DNA from: Rutidosis leptorrhynchoides
Taxonomy: Eukaryota > Streptophyta > Magnoliopsida > Asterales > Asteraceae
Direction: 5' to 3'
DNA: 64,000 bases
NCBI RefSeq assembly: GCF_046630445.1
Contig: NC_092334.1
Coordinates: 104,479,501 to 104,543,500, forward strand
Positions 22,946 to 37,897 of this stretch are shown piece after piece; position 1 is the stretch's first letter; each line of letters opens with the position of its first letter. The translations under genes and the position numbers were made by a program. The notes below the pieces were generated by a model. The model worked only from the letters and a program-made list of their open reading frames with translations, did not search any database and was not told the origin of the DNA.

Positions 22946-24212
22946 AAACTTATTAATCTACTATATATATAAATTACATCACTAATAATAATATATATAT
23001 TTGTTCGATTACAAGAATATGTTTTAATACATATATGAATGATATAGGTTCGTGAATCCGAGGCCAACCCTGCATTGTTCAGTATCTTCGTATGAATATT
23101 TTTACTACAAAATATCTTATAGTGAGTTCATTTGATTCCCTTTTACTCTTTACATTTTTGGGACTGAGAATACATGCGCTGTTTTTTTACAACTGCTTTA
23201 TTAAATGCTTTTGAAATATATTTTGAACTGATAATACATGAAATACTTTTATAAATTTTTGACGAGATAGACATAGGCAAAACATTCCTCGAATGAATTA
23301 TTATACAGACAGAAGTTCTGTTGATTATTATTGAATTAGGTGGACATGATGATTGCCACCAATTGATGTGAATATTTTCCCCTGATTATTATTGCTTGGT
23401 AACTTAAGAATTAGAAACGGGTATGGCCCTAATTCACGCGAATCCTAAAGGTAGCTACCGGGTTTAACACCCCCACCCAGAATGTTCACTAGACGGAAGA
23501 GCTAGTGGGCGTGGTGTTTAGTACTTCGAAGTTTATATATTATACAGACGAGATGTTCTATTTTTGGGATATTATTGATGCGCATTATATGTTAAGGTCG
23601 GTTAGCATGTTCAGCAATGAAATCAAATTGAATGTTATGTATCGAGAGAATGATTTTTATACACAAGTTATGTGTATTATTTTTGTGCACGAGATATGTG
23701 TACGGTTATTTAAAAATCGCGAGGCAACCTACGGGGGAGAAAAGGATACGAACCTACTCTGCTAAACATTATGAAAAATGGTTCCGTACACGAGATAGGT
23801 GTACTGTATTTGAATCTTGTGGTCTATCAAAATGATGAATTTTATTGTTTATGATAAACCTATGAACTCACCAACCTTTTGGTTGACACTTGAAAGCATG
23901 TTTATTCTCAGGTATGAACGAAATCTTCTGTTGTGCATTTGCTCATTCTAGAGATATTACTTGGAGTCATTCATGAAATATTTCAAAAGACGTTGCATTC
24001 GAGTCGTTAAGTTCATCAAGGATGTTATTAAGTCATTTATAGTTGAATATATTATGAAATGGTATGAATGCCATCAACTTTCAATGTGATGAAAGTTTGT
24101 CTTTAAAAAAACGAATGCAATGTTTGTAAAATGTATCATATAGAGGTCAAATACCTCGCGATGTAATCAACTATTGTGAATCGTTTATAATCGATATGAA
24201 CGGGTCCTTTCA
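21553..24212 (+). repeat. G3 5' LTR, left part missing
   Basis: It ends CGGGTCCTTTCA directly before the primer site. It contains (TTA)-rich sequence (22190-22760), a short (TA)n at 22903-22941, the CATGTATTCTCAG-type module, and the hairpin at 23872-23885. A block of about 250 bases at 21937-22190 is absent from the 3' LTR. The ORFs at 23505-23835 have equivalents in the other LTR but no recognisable motif, and I take them as chance. Confidence 0.85.
23872..23885 (+). promoter_or_regulatory. Conserved LTR hairpin, G3 5' LTR
   Basis: CAACC-TTTT-GGTTG between ACTCAC and GACAC, then TTTATTCTCAGG. The 3' LTR copy (31804-31817) has TAACC, which leaves a G-T pair. Confidence 0.65.
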
Positions 24213-24214
24213 GT

Positions 24215-24226
24215 TGGTATCAGAGC
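24215..24226 (+). other. G3 primer binding site
   Basis: TGGTATCAGAGC, a perfect match to the initiator tRNA-Met type, two bases after the LTR end. Confidence 0.93.
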
Positions 24227-24623
24227 GGTGGTCGTAGCGAACCAGGTCTTGCATTAGTGTGTCTAAGACTTCGGCCTAGTAGTTGTTAGGATACATTAAT
24301 AAGTCTGGACTTGAACCTGGTCTGCATGTCAAAAAGTTTTACTTATCATTTTCTTGTCGGAAATTACATGCTTATCATTCTTAGTCTAGACACATCTTAC
24401 TGTATTGATTGTATGAATAGTGTATAGACAAAATTCATATCTTAGCGTATCTGCTAAATCATATCTTAGCGTATCTGTTACTGTAAACCTTGCCTTACAT
24501 ATTCCGTAAATTCCTCCGTAATCTACGAAATCTTTTGTTTTATAGATATTCTATGTAATTAGAATACCATCCGATAGCCAGAAATCATTTCATATCAAAA
24601 AATCCTTTATTCAATCGTACGAA

Positions 24624-25181
24624 ATGGAATTCGCCACCAGTTCAAGTCCCTCGGATTCCGATATGGAGTTTCACTCGAGCTCCGAAAGCAGTGTCACCAA
24701 AATGAACCAACCAATCAGCCATCCCCAATTCATCTGATGGGTTCGTAGTCGACTTAATCAATGGAGACGAGAAGAAGGCGATCCCTTCCACCAACCAAAT
24801 TCACCTCTTAGCGAAGAACCTGAAGCACTTACTGGCGAACCAGTCCGAAACACCATTTTCTCTCTCATTTCCAGAGTATCTCGTCATGATTATATACTAT
24901 CCCAAATTCTGGATCTTATTCGTCCGCTCGTCCGAACCGACAATCATCCCGGAATAATAGAAGGAGTCAACGAACTTCGCGCTCGAATAATCAATTTGGA
25001 GAATATGGTGCAAAATTTACCAGCTTCAACAACATCATCGGTAACAACAGTACCATCAATAAACAGCACCAGTACCATCAACAATCCATGCCTCAACATC
25101 TCATTCTGTACCTCGAGTATAATCATCGTTCTACGTATCGTTCTACATCTATTATTTTCGTTCTTCATGGCGATTATGTAA
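24624..25181 (+). pseudogene. G3-encoded ORF with one stop, function unknown
   Basis: ATG at 24624 opens 37 codons rich in Ser and Asp (MEFATSSSPSDSDMEF) and meets TGA at 24735-24737. The same frame then stays open to TAA at 25179-25181, about 148 more codons, including a likely coiled coil (GVNELRARIINLENMVQNLP) and a Ser/Thr/Asn-rich part. Reading on so far past one stop suggests a single protein of 185 residues with a recent nonsense change. It occupies the place that the acidic ORF holds in G1: first after the primer site and before the PPT-like hairpin. I do not recognise the family; a gag-like or accessory role is possible. No zinc knuckle. Confidence 0.55.
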
Positions 25182-25360
25182 TCTATAATGTTTTAAAGAT
25201 TGTGTATTCTAGTTCTAACGGTAAATCAAGTGAGATTAATATCATATTAACTCATTAAATCCATGATTACATCTGAAGAAAATATATATGTATATATGTT
25301 TTCATAAAGATTGTAATTAATTTTTTTTTGTACAAACTATTAATGGTGAAAATATTTTAA

Positions 25361-25377
25361 CGGGTAGGTAATACCCG
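25361..25377 (+). promoter_or_regulatory. PPT-like hairpin inside G3
   Basis: CGGGTAGGTAATACCCG: 6-bp stem CGGGTA/TACCCG, preceded by TTTTAA. It matches 5125-5141 of G1 and the tract beside both 3' LTRs. Confidence 0.6.
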
Positions 25378-25381
25378 AGGA

Positions 25382-26721
25382 ATATTTAGATTTCACATTA
25401 ATAAGTTACGTTGTACATTCTTCGAATCTGATTCAACGGTCATTTACTATCCTACTTACATCCATAGATATACGAATCCGTTCACCACGGAATAACCAAT
25501 TTCATTCAATTTCATATTTGGATTTTAACCTATCAGAATCCAACAAGTGGCATAATGAAGAAAACATTTGACAAAATAAAATTTGTTAGAAACAAACAAA
25601 TTAAATATGAGAAATTTTTTTAAGAATCCACGCTAACAAAATCCTAGCTAACTGTTCCTAGCTAACTGTTCCTAGCTAACTGTTAATTCCCTATTACATT
25701 ATTGCAATTTTAATTATCGTAATTTAATTATCGCAATTTAATTATCGCAATTTATTTGTCGCAATTTTAATTTTCGCAATTTTATTTATCGTCATTAAAT
25801 TTCTGTTATTTATTTTACGCACTTTAAATATTGTCAGATAAATCGGGACACGCATACAATGTTTTAACATATCATATCGACGTCATCTATATATATTATT
25901 TGGAATAAACATAGACACTCTATATACGGTAATGATCGAGTTAGCTATACAGGGTTGAGGTTGATTCTAAAATAATATATATACTTTGAGTTGTGATCGT
26001 GTCTGAGACATGTATATAATGGGTCACGATACGTATTAATTAATTCGAATATTATATATTAAACTACATATGAATTATTGAATTACTAATAGTGGAATAC
26101 TAACGGTAGACTACTAACATTGGAAAATTAAAATGAATTAAAATATTGATTATAACATATGAAACTAAACATTTCTTCAAGTTTTCCACTTGATTTCATC
26201 TTAAACCTCATTTGTATCTTGATGATTACAATCTGCATTCAAACCTTTCATGATTCTTTAAAACACCTCAATCGAGAGGATGACCCAACCGCACTTCATC
26301 TACGGAAGAAAAGATTGATGCATATAGTTATACACCTGAAAACACTCAGAACCTGAGTAAACGTTTAACACGTATCTGTGCTAACTCCTTTGGCATTGTT
26401 ATTACCGAAAATAACATTGCAATTCTTTTTTAAATTAGCCAATTTTGTCACAGCTCCAGCATATCAGCTTCAATTTTTCATTCGAATAAACCTTATTATA
26501 AAGATTACCCTTTCATCATCGTTACCGGAGAACCGTTTATATACCACCACATTAGCAGTAAAACTTACCAATAATTTTTTCGACCTTTAACTTTTCGAAA
26601 AATCGTTATCTTTATCGAAACCCTATCATATACTCATCCACATCTTGTAACAAGAATTTCCATACCAATTACTGGAAGTCAGCAATCAGTATATTGAATA
26701 TCGCAACGTTTCTACATCAGC

Positions 26722-26791
<70 letters not shown>

Positions 26792-28295
26792 CATTTATCG
26801 CTTAGAATTATAATCTTCCATCCTAACATTCTAAAAAGCATCCAGTCCACGAATCAATACTCGTAATATTGAAAAGCTGAATGAAGCAACAAAAATTGTA
26901 AATGACCTTAACAGTCAAAAGTTTGATGATAAAAGAATAGTATGTTTTCAAAGCTCAGAAAAGTTGGAACTGAAAAATGAATTTGAGCAAACGATGAAGG
27001 AGGTCGTGGACAAATCACAAAGACTATCTGTCTTCAAAGAATCCTGATGATTCTGTTTTTGATGAAATCTTTAGTGAATATCTTGCTCTTTAATCGCTTT
27101 AAATCATCGTGAATGAATTTCTTCATCACAGTTTGATTATAAAATTCTAAGATATCATCGTATCTTTCATTATAAATATCTTCCTAGTTTCTAAAGATAT
27201 TTTCATAACTAGTCTTATCTGAAATCATTTATCTCTTCGCGATATCAGTGTTACATCAGAAGGGAAACTGTCTTAGTTTCTAAATTCAGAAACTTTCAAG
27301 TTTAAAATATGAATATTTTTGAAGTAGTTTTGGAAATTGATGCATGAGTTAGTATAATATAATGACACTTGATCAACGTGATTATATTACAGTAAGTCAT
27401 GCTGAGTTTCTAATGGGACGTGATGATTCACAGATCATAACGTCATCATGTGCCATGTAACATAACTCTTTTATTCTGCTTAACTTCTGAACATATCAAG
27501 AAAGTATATTTTTGATAGTTCTATTCTCAGTGATTCAGGTAATTTGACAAATCCAATCGTGCGATTACGTTCTTTCTTGTTTAGGACATTAAGTTCATTC
27601 GAAACTCCATACTTACGAATTCTGGACCGTTACTCGCTTTACTAGAGGTCGAGAAGAGAATAAAAAGGCATGAAACTTCTAAATATAAGGGAAAATATAA
27701 AGCCCAACAACAACACAGGAATTACAAACTGTGGATATTAATACGAATAGCAATATAAAGCCACGATATAATTAAGAATAGTATCACCCCAAGGTAATAG
27801 TAGAAGTAAACAGATTTTTCTGGTGAAAGATTGAAAAGTAGGATGACAGAAATGATAATTAGAAAAATATCAAGGATTAGAAATGAATTAAGCATTTTCA
27901 CAATCATTAGGAATTAAAAATCAAGGAAAGAAAAGTATAGAAGTGGTGAAGATAATGGAACGGTAGAGGTAAATTTATAATGGAAGTATTCGACAGAATA
28001 ATTGAGGCAGATCACCATATTTAATTAAAGAAGATTGTAATTTCCTTAATTACCGAAGAATCATATCTTATAGATTACGAAGAATTTTTTTGAAATCCCT
28101 TAAAATCTGGAATTCAACCATGATTAGTCAAAAGTCATGATGAAACTTGTCTTTCTCATTTCACTATTTAGTGATAGCTTCATTTGTACTATTCGAGTAA
28201 TCGAATTGTCTTATTCATATTACTCAATGGTGATAAAATCTATTTATCAGCTCATATTCGTCATGAAAACATTCTTATTGTTAGCCATGACGACC
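25382..28295 (+). other. G3 non-coding interior
   Basis: Nearly 3 kb without a convincing coding region. ORFs at 26159-26356, 26378-26590 and 28137-28370 lack recognisable motifs. Around 25650-25690 there are three direct copies of CCTAGCTAACTGTT, and 25690-25830 repeats ATTATCGCAATTT-type units. A (TA)n tract lies at 26727-26784. The part 25895-26040 is shared with the G1 LTR. Confidence 0.6.
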
Positions 28296-28337
28296 TCGAT
28301 CAAATTTCGGGACGAAATTTCTTTAACGGGTTGGTAC
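28296..28337 (+). other. G3 polypurine tract region
   Basis: TTTCGGGACGAAATTT then AACGGGTTGGTAC against the LTR start TGTGACCACCCGG. CGGGT can pair with ACCCG inside the LTR, as in G1. Confidence 0.75.
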
Positions 28338-32145
<3,808 letters not shown>

Positions 32146-32776
32146 CGAAGATTAGCGGTCTTAACGGAACTTGATAAAAGAGGTATTGATTTACATTCGG
32201 TGTGTTGTCTAATTTGTGATGACGATATCCAGTCAACAGATCATGCTCTTCTTTCGTGCAAAACATCTTTAGATATTTGGTCAAAAGTTTTTGATTGGTC
32301 GATTGGTGGTGGCTTGGTAATGTTACAAATCTCAATATTACCGACCTCCTATTAGCAAATTCAAGTAGTTTGGACATTGGTAAAAATGTGTGACAAGCGG
32401 TAATTTGGGTTTGTGAGTATTTAATGTGGAGGAATCGCAACGAGAAAATCTTCAAGAACAAGTGTTGAAATGTACCGATCGCGTTAAGTGAAATACAAGT
32501 GAAAAGCTTTGAGTGGATCATGAAACGATGCAATCGAAGAATATCGAGCGACATAGTTGGTTGCATAATCCTAGAGTTTATATTGTTTGATCAATATTGT
32601 GGTGTAAATTGGGGTGATAGCTGCTACCTTAGCACCGACTCATCCCTATCTTGTGTTAGTATTGTGTATTTGTGTATCGTGTTCTAGTTTGCTTATAATG
32701 AGCAACTACATATCTTGTGAATTTCGTGACTTTGGGTGTGCATAATAAAATTTATTGCCTTTAAAAAAAAAAAAAA
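32146..32776 (+). mobile_element. L0: 3' end of a LINE, decayed
   Basis: Bases 32146-32320 follow the zinc-finger (zf-RVT) end of L1 ORF2 at about 61335-61480: LTELDKRGID, LICDDDIQSTDHAL, LDIWSKVFDW. The frame then breaks. A 3' UTR with the hairpin TGCTA-CCT-TAGCA (32622-32634) and a poly-A (32763-32776) closes it. It begins exactly at the end of G3, so G3 inserted into this LINE; the rest of the LINE is no longer to its left. Confidence 0.88.
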
Positions 32777-32940
32777 TTTCTGACTTAACAACTATATGAA
32801 ATACATATTTTCTATGGAGCCTTCAGCCTTGGTTTTATGAATTTTGCTAGTTGCCTATATTTAGCGTCAACAAGTTTTATGTCACACATCTTCGTGCAAT
32901 GTTCGATTTTTTTAATGTAGTGGTTTTTTTTTAAAGCATT
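32777..32940. other. Unassigned intergenic sequence
   Basis: AT-rich with T-runs; I see nothing in it. Confidence 0.5.
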
Positions 32941-33400
32941 TTACCGACATAGTATTTTGATTTTTTTTCAAAACTAGTATAACCGGTGTCAGGAAGGTCG
33001 GTTTTACCACGTTAGCAGTTTTTTTTTTTTCAAAAGTAGTAAAACCGGCGTTGGAACGTCAGTTTTGCCACGTGTAATTTCTTTTTAAATCTTACATAAC
33101 CCCCACTCTGATTATTATGTTCATAAAGTACTAGAATTTCATTACAATAGGTTGTTACGCAAATATGATCTAAATCCATTTTAGAATCTCGAAAAATTAC
33201 TACTCGAAAGTTGGTAAATTTGTAATTTCCATTCTATTATATAAGGTATAAGATTTAAAAAAATGCCACGTGGCAAAATCGACGTTCCCAACGCCAATTT
33301 TAAAAGTTTTATAGAAAAGATGTCACGAGTCAAATCTGAACTTTCCAACTCCGGTTACACTAGTTTTGATTTTTTTATTTCTTTCAAAAATACTATTTCT
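32941..33400. repeat. Foldback repeat of four related units
   Basis: The left arm (32941-33095) matches the reverse complement of the right arm (33248-33400) over about 150 bases, best at the inner ends (GGCGTTGG-AACGT, then TTTTGCCACGTG). Each arm is itself two direct copies of a unit of about 50 bp (AAAACTAGTATAACCGG and AAAAGTAGTAAAACCGG). The spacer is about 150 bases. It could be a MITE-like foldback or a small-RNA source. No target duplication was identified. The short ORF at 33263-33445 lies in the right arm and is not credible. Confidence 0.75.
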
Positions 33401-33962
33401 GTAAATTGTTTTATTGAAAGCATTATGTATTTAGACCAAGTCTAAACTTCTTTGGATCAAATATAATAATTTTTTAATGATCGCATTTTAGTAATGTAAA
33501 TCTACCAGTGAAATAAGAGAGGGAGTTTCATTATTTGTATTTGATACGATTAATTTACCTTAAATATTTTTCTCGCCCAACGTAGCTATTATCTATTTTT
33601 AAGTAATCAAAAAAAAAAAAAAAAAAATTATATTGTAGACAATATATATCAACTATGACATTTAAAAGTAATCATTTTAATATCAATTCAATTTTAATAA
33701 TTATATAAATAAATAAATCGCCTCTTGAATTCACTTACAGAAACTACGTTGTATGTAAAATTAATACTTTGAAATAAATATTTAACCATTGCCATAAGAG
33801 TTCTATAAAACGTAAATGTAAACATAATTGTAAAACCGTAAAATGTATAACGTACAACGTACACGTAAGACATAAATCAGATACATAACCGCTGAACCTA
33901 AAACGTAAACACAAACGTATGATGTAATCGTAAAAGTAAAACGTAAATGTTAAAGTAAAACG
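33401..33962. other. AT-rich flank with AAACGTAAA-type repeats
   Basis: No gene. 33609-33627 is an A-run. From about 33810 to the C1 boundary short degenerate units of AAAACGTAAA recur; they continue after C1 at 45462. Confidence 0.6.
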
Positions 33963-34130
33963 TATTGAAATCTATCGAGGGGTTTTTTATTCGACTTAAT
34001 GAGCTGAAGAATACAATTTGGTATATATATATACCATATAAAGAATCCTAATTCTAGAACAATACGGAGTACTAATTAGACTTAGCTAAGGAAACTAAAT
34101 ATGCACTTTGTATTTTTATCATTCTCAACA
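33963..34130 (-). repeat. C1 3' LTR
   Basis: 168 bp, ending on the plus strand with TTCTCAACA and preceded by aaacg. It is followed on its inner side by CTCCCCCTC, the PPT in reverse. Confidence 0.9.
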
Positions 34131-34716
34131 CTCCCCCTCATGTTGGAATGTGAAGATATCGAACATCCAACTTGCCACGAAAGAATTCCATCGGTAGTCT
34201 CCTCCACCTTTTGATCCATCGATGCCTTAATAGAACTTCTAGACTGCGACTATCCAGCCGGTAAAGGTTCCTCCTTTGGATTTTTATCAGAGACGAATAC
34301 TCTGTATTTGGTTCTTGATCAGAGATGAATACTCTGTTTTTGATTCTTGATCAGATACGAATACTCTGTATTTGGTTCTTGATCAGAGACGAATACTCTA
34401 TTTTGATTTTTGATCATCAAGCTCCGGACATGAACCCAGTTCATTCTTAAACCTTGTTTGGTTCGCCCGGTGTTTTCATCTTCCCGACCTGAACCCAGTC
34501 TTCTTCGACCTTCATTGGTTCACTGAGGAGTATTCTGTCTCCATGACTTGAACCCAGTTCGACTTGAACCTTGTTTGGTTCGCCATTAAGATTTTTTTCC
34601 TCGGAGTTTGGAACCTAGTCAAGCTAGGCGGCTCATCTCCACGCCGATTATTCTTTTTTTTTTTTTTACCTTTTTTATTATTTTTATTATTTTTATTATT
34701 ATTATTTTTAGAATGT
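34131..34716 (-). other. C1 interior after gag, with tandem repeats
   Basis: 34131-34139 is the PPT (GAGGGGGAG on the minus strand). 34286-34425 holds four copies of a unit of about 42 bp with GAATACTCTGTATTTGG. 34436-34585 holds three looser copies of GAACCCAGTT with TTGTTTGGTTCGCC. No coding region; pol would be expected here and is absent. Confidence 0.7.
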
Positions 34717-35108
34717 TCACCCATCCCAATTAGGCTCCTCGAACGTAAGTCCTGTGGTATTAGCGATTGGCTTTGTGTCCTTGGCCTTTGACACCTTTAT
34801 TAGTTGTAACAGATATTCAATATCTTCCCTCGAGAGATTTGCGATCTGTTTATCATCATGTACTGCTACAACTTTGGGTTGATCTTTAAAACGATTTGTT
34901 TGATTCTTTGAACCTGCGGCTTTCTTGGACCACCAGTCAGGATATCCGATAAGTTCAAAACAACCATCAACAATGTGACCAGTTTTCTGACAGTAAGAAC
35001 ACTCTTCAGATTTATCTTGTTCGTCCCTTTTAAACCACTTTTGACTGTTCTGTTTACCAGTTGATTTTGCACTTCAGCCAATTGTCTGGAAAGCAGACAC
35101 CTCAAAAC
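34717..35108 (-). pseudogene. C1 gag C-terminal part with zinc knuckle
   Basis: The minus strand carries CSYCQKTGHIVDGC (CX2CX4HX4C), then FELIGYPDWW, the typical end of copia gag, and closes with a stop at 34717-34719. An in-frame TGA lies near its start (35077-35079 region). It is the continuation of the gag at 43914-44606, separated by G4. Confidence 0.82.
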
Positions 35109-36220
35109 TGTAACATCCCGCGTTTTTCCGTTAAATTTATTTTAACACCGTCTTTTTTTTTAAATAATATCTTTCGTCATTTAATTTGGCATCTTTCGTT
35201 AACTAATGTTCATAATATCCTCGTTATTTAATTATAACGTCGCCCGTTTACTCGAGCGTTTTAAATATTCGTTTGGTTATTTCCCGCACCCGCTTTGAAA
35301 CTAGAGGGACCAAACTTGCAAAGAGGCCAAAGATTTGACTAGGTCAACTAGTCAAACCTTCAACCTCCTCCTCTCATTCATCTCTCTCTTTCTCCTTTTG
35401 ATACTTCCAAATCCTCTCAACTTTCTAACATAAATTCATCATCTAAATCCGGATTAGGGAGCTAGCAACCAAATAAATTACATATTCTTGATCCTCTCAT
35501 CATCCTCTTCGATTTGATGCTAACTACTTCGATTTTGGGTAACATTTCTAAAACACTAGATTTCTTTAAATTTGTGTTCTTGACTTAAAAGTGTGTTAAT
35601 TAGTGTCTATGGCTCATTGTGATGTCGTGTATGTAATTTGTATGTTCGATTTGTTGTTTTTGGTGTAACTAGCTTGAATATGAAAATTGCTTGCTTAATC
35701 TTTGATTTAGGATGATTAAAAGTTGTTTAATTGTTAAAGTTCATGTATTAAATGTGTTACTAGCATCATTAGCTTCAAATTGATGTGTAGGTTGATTAAG
35801 AAAACTTCAAAAACATGATTATTGATTTTGAGATGTTTGACTAGGGTTTGATAGTTCTTGACATGATTTTTGGATGCTTAAATGTCATGGAATGTTAATT
35901 GTTAGTGTTTAGTAGTAATGTATGCTTCATTACCTTCAAAACGGCATATCATATGTGTGAATTGGTTTCCCGAAACTCAAAATGCAATTGATGAACTTGA
36001 AACTTAGGAAATGGACTTTTATTGTTCGCTTGATGAGATTTCGGCTATTGTAAATGATGTTATTGTTGGACCATAAGTGCTTAGTTGTATTCCTCGTCAA
36101 AATACCTTTCCAACGATATATGATAGGCATTATAAGTGTTTGCGGGTCAAGAGTTGGGTTGGAAAAGGTTTTGGTTCGTGCATACTTTGAAAAACTGACC
36201 AGAATTCTCTGCCCAGATGG

Positions 36221-36255
36221 TGGCGCGGCGCGCCCCATCCCCGCGCGGCGCGCGG
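36221..36255. repeat. GC-rich palindromic pair in G4 5' LTR
   Basis: GGCGCGGCGCGCCCC and CCGCGCGGCGCGCGG face each other across CAT; this is a strong GC island in AT-rich DNA. The same is at 42625-42660 in the other LTR. Flanking CTGACCAGAATTCT and GGTCAGATTCTGACC extend the symmetry. Confidence 0.85.
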
Positions 36256-37133
36256 ATTGGCCTGGTCAGATTCTGACCTCTTTGTCCCATTTCACGTGAA
36301 ATGTTTGACTAGCTACCGACCTCCGATTCACATGAAACTTGTTCTAATATACTTGTATATGAATAATTAGCATAGAAAAATAGTCCGGGACCCGACCCGA
36401 ACATGTTGACTTTTTCGTTGCCTTTGACCCGACCAAGTTTGACTTTTTGTCAAACTTAACCAATTAATTATGCAATCTTTCTAACATGATTCTATACTTG
36501 TATCTTGCATGAAACTTGACAATTTTCTTCACATGCTACATAATCGAGTCGTGTCGAGCCATAGGACTAATTGAACAACTTTGACCCTTCGTGACTATCG
36601 TTATTGATACAACCTACTTGTTTAGGTCGAGATTAGCTTTGTCTTTGCACGCGTTTACTCGTTGAAGTACTTTATTAACTCTTGCGCTCAAGGTGAGATC
36701 ATAGTCCCACTTTTACTCTTTTTGAACTTATATTTGGGATGAGAAAACATAAACGATTCTTTTGAACTAAGTGAACACAAGAACGGGAAAACAAACATTC
36801 TACATACGAGTTTAGAACAAAAATCCTCAATTCGATTATCATTAGTTACACTTGCCGGGTGTAAGCGAGAACTTATGTTATATGGCCATATGGGTTTGAC
36901 AAACCCTCATTCAAACGGTTCGCTACTGTTTACGAATGAAATATATTTTCGGGAACAGTGTTGTTCTAGCACTAATTGATGGGGTATTCAACGGACGGAA
37001 CGTTAAGCTTTGATAATTGGGTGCTCGTGAATATTAACTTTTAGAATGTATTACTATTATTTCAACTTTGCAAACCTTGTGGTTCGGCTTACTTTACTTT
37101 TACTCACTTACTTACTTAAACCTATGATTTCAC

Positions 37134-37147
37134 CAACGTTTTCGTTG
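37134..37147 (+). promoter_or_regulatory. Conserved LTR hairpin, G4 5' LTR
   Basis: CAACG-TTTT-CGTTG between TTCAC and GACAG; TTTTTCTCAGG follows. The loop-closing pair is G-C where G3 has C-G. Confidence 0.65.
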
Positions 37148-37477
37148 ACAGATTTCTATGTTTTTCTCAGGTCTTGCACGATATGTGATACATGCTTCCG
37201 CTCATTATTTGATACTTGCATTGGATGTCGAGTATACATGCATTTCATGGAGCGTCTTATGACTTTACTTTAAACCGTGTCGCCTAGATTTCATTTGTAC
37301 TTATAACCTTGTAATTTAACTTTTGGTTGAACAATTCTTTTAAACTTTGGAAACAATCTTTATGTTGAAATGAAGGCGACATATTTTGGTCAAACGTTGT
37401 CATAAAGACTTATGACCAGGTAATGGGACCCATGTAGATGACGCCGTCACTTGACGATTTGTCGGGGTCGCTACAAG

Positions 37478-37489
37478 TGGTATCAGAGC
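37478..37489 (+). other. G4 primer binding site
   Basis: TGGTATCAGAGC two bases after the LTR end. Confidence 0.93.
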
Positions 37490-37897
37490 CTTGGTTGTAG
37501 GGATTTAGAGTTCATTTGTGTTCACCCCGAGTCATAGGGTACATAGGTGAATCTAGACTACAACCGGCATATAGACTGAAGTAGGGATTACTTGACTAAT
37601 TGTGCATTTATACTCGGACTCTTCTATCATATCTAACTCATATTCGATCTTAATCTTAAGTTGATAAATTTTGTTGATGCGCCACCTTGACTTTATGAAG
37701 TAATGTTAAATGCACATGAGAATCAGGGTAATATAATTTCTGGGATTATATTACGGTGATTCACATGGACGTTCCGACATTATGACATAGAGAATTTAAG
37801 GCGAGTCAAGGAAAATTTTCTCTCTATCCTTATTCCATGCCACGGTTAGTATTGTCGAAAATACTAACCAACGATATTCTTGTCTCATGAAGGAACA

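Larger units (their letters stand above)
35109..37475 (+). repeat. G4 5' LTR
   Basis: TGTAACATCCCGCG...GGTCGCTACA. Features: an inverted W-box pair (35335-35355), a GC-rich palindromic pair (36221-36255), a TTGAC cluster (36404-36450), the hairpin at 37134-37147 and TTTTTCTCAGG after it. No coding region. Confidence 0.93.

Noticed and set aside
23505..23835. ORFs repeated at 31437-31767 as a possible conserved gene
   Set aside because: They repeat only because both lie in the two LTRs of G3; the overlapping frames have no family motif.
33263..33445. Small protein ORF
   Set aside because: It lies in one arm of the foldback repeat and has no support.
33810..33960. Interstitial telomere repeat
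   Set aside because: The unit is AAACGTAAA, not CCCTAAA/TTTAGGG.
36054..36299. ORFs in the G4 LTR repeated at 42460-42705
   Set aside because: LTR duplicates; no motif and no start context.
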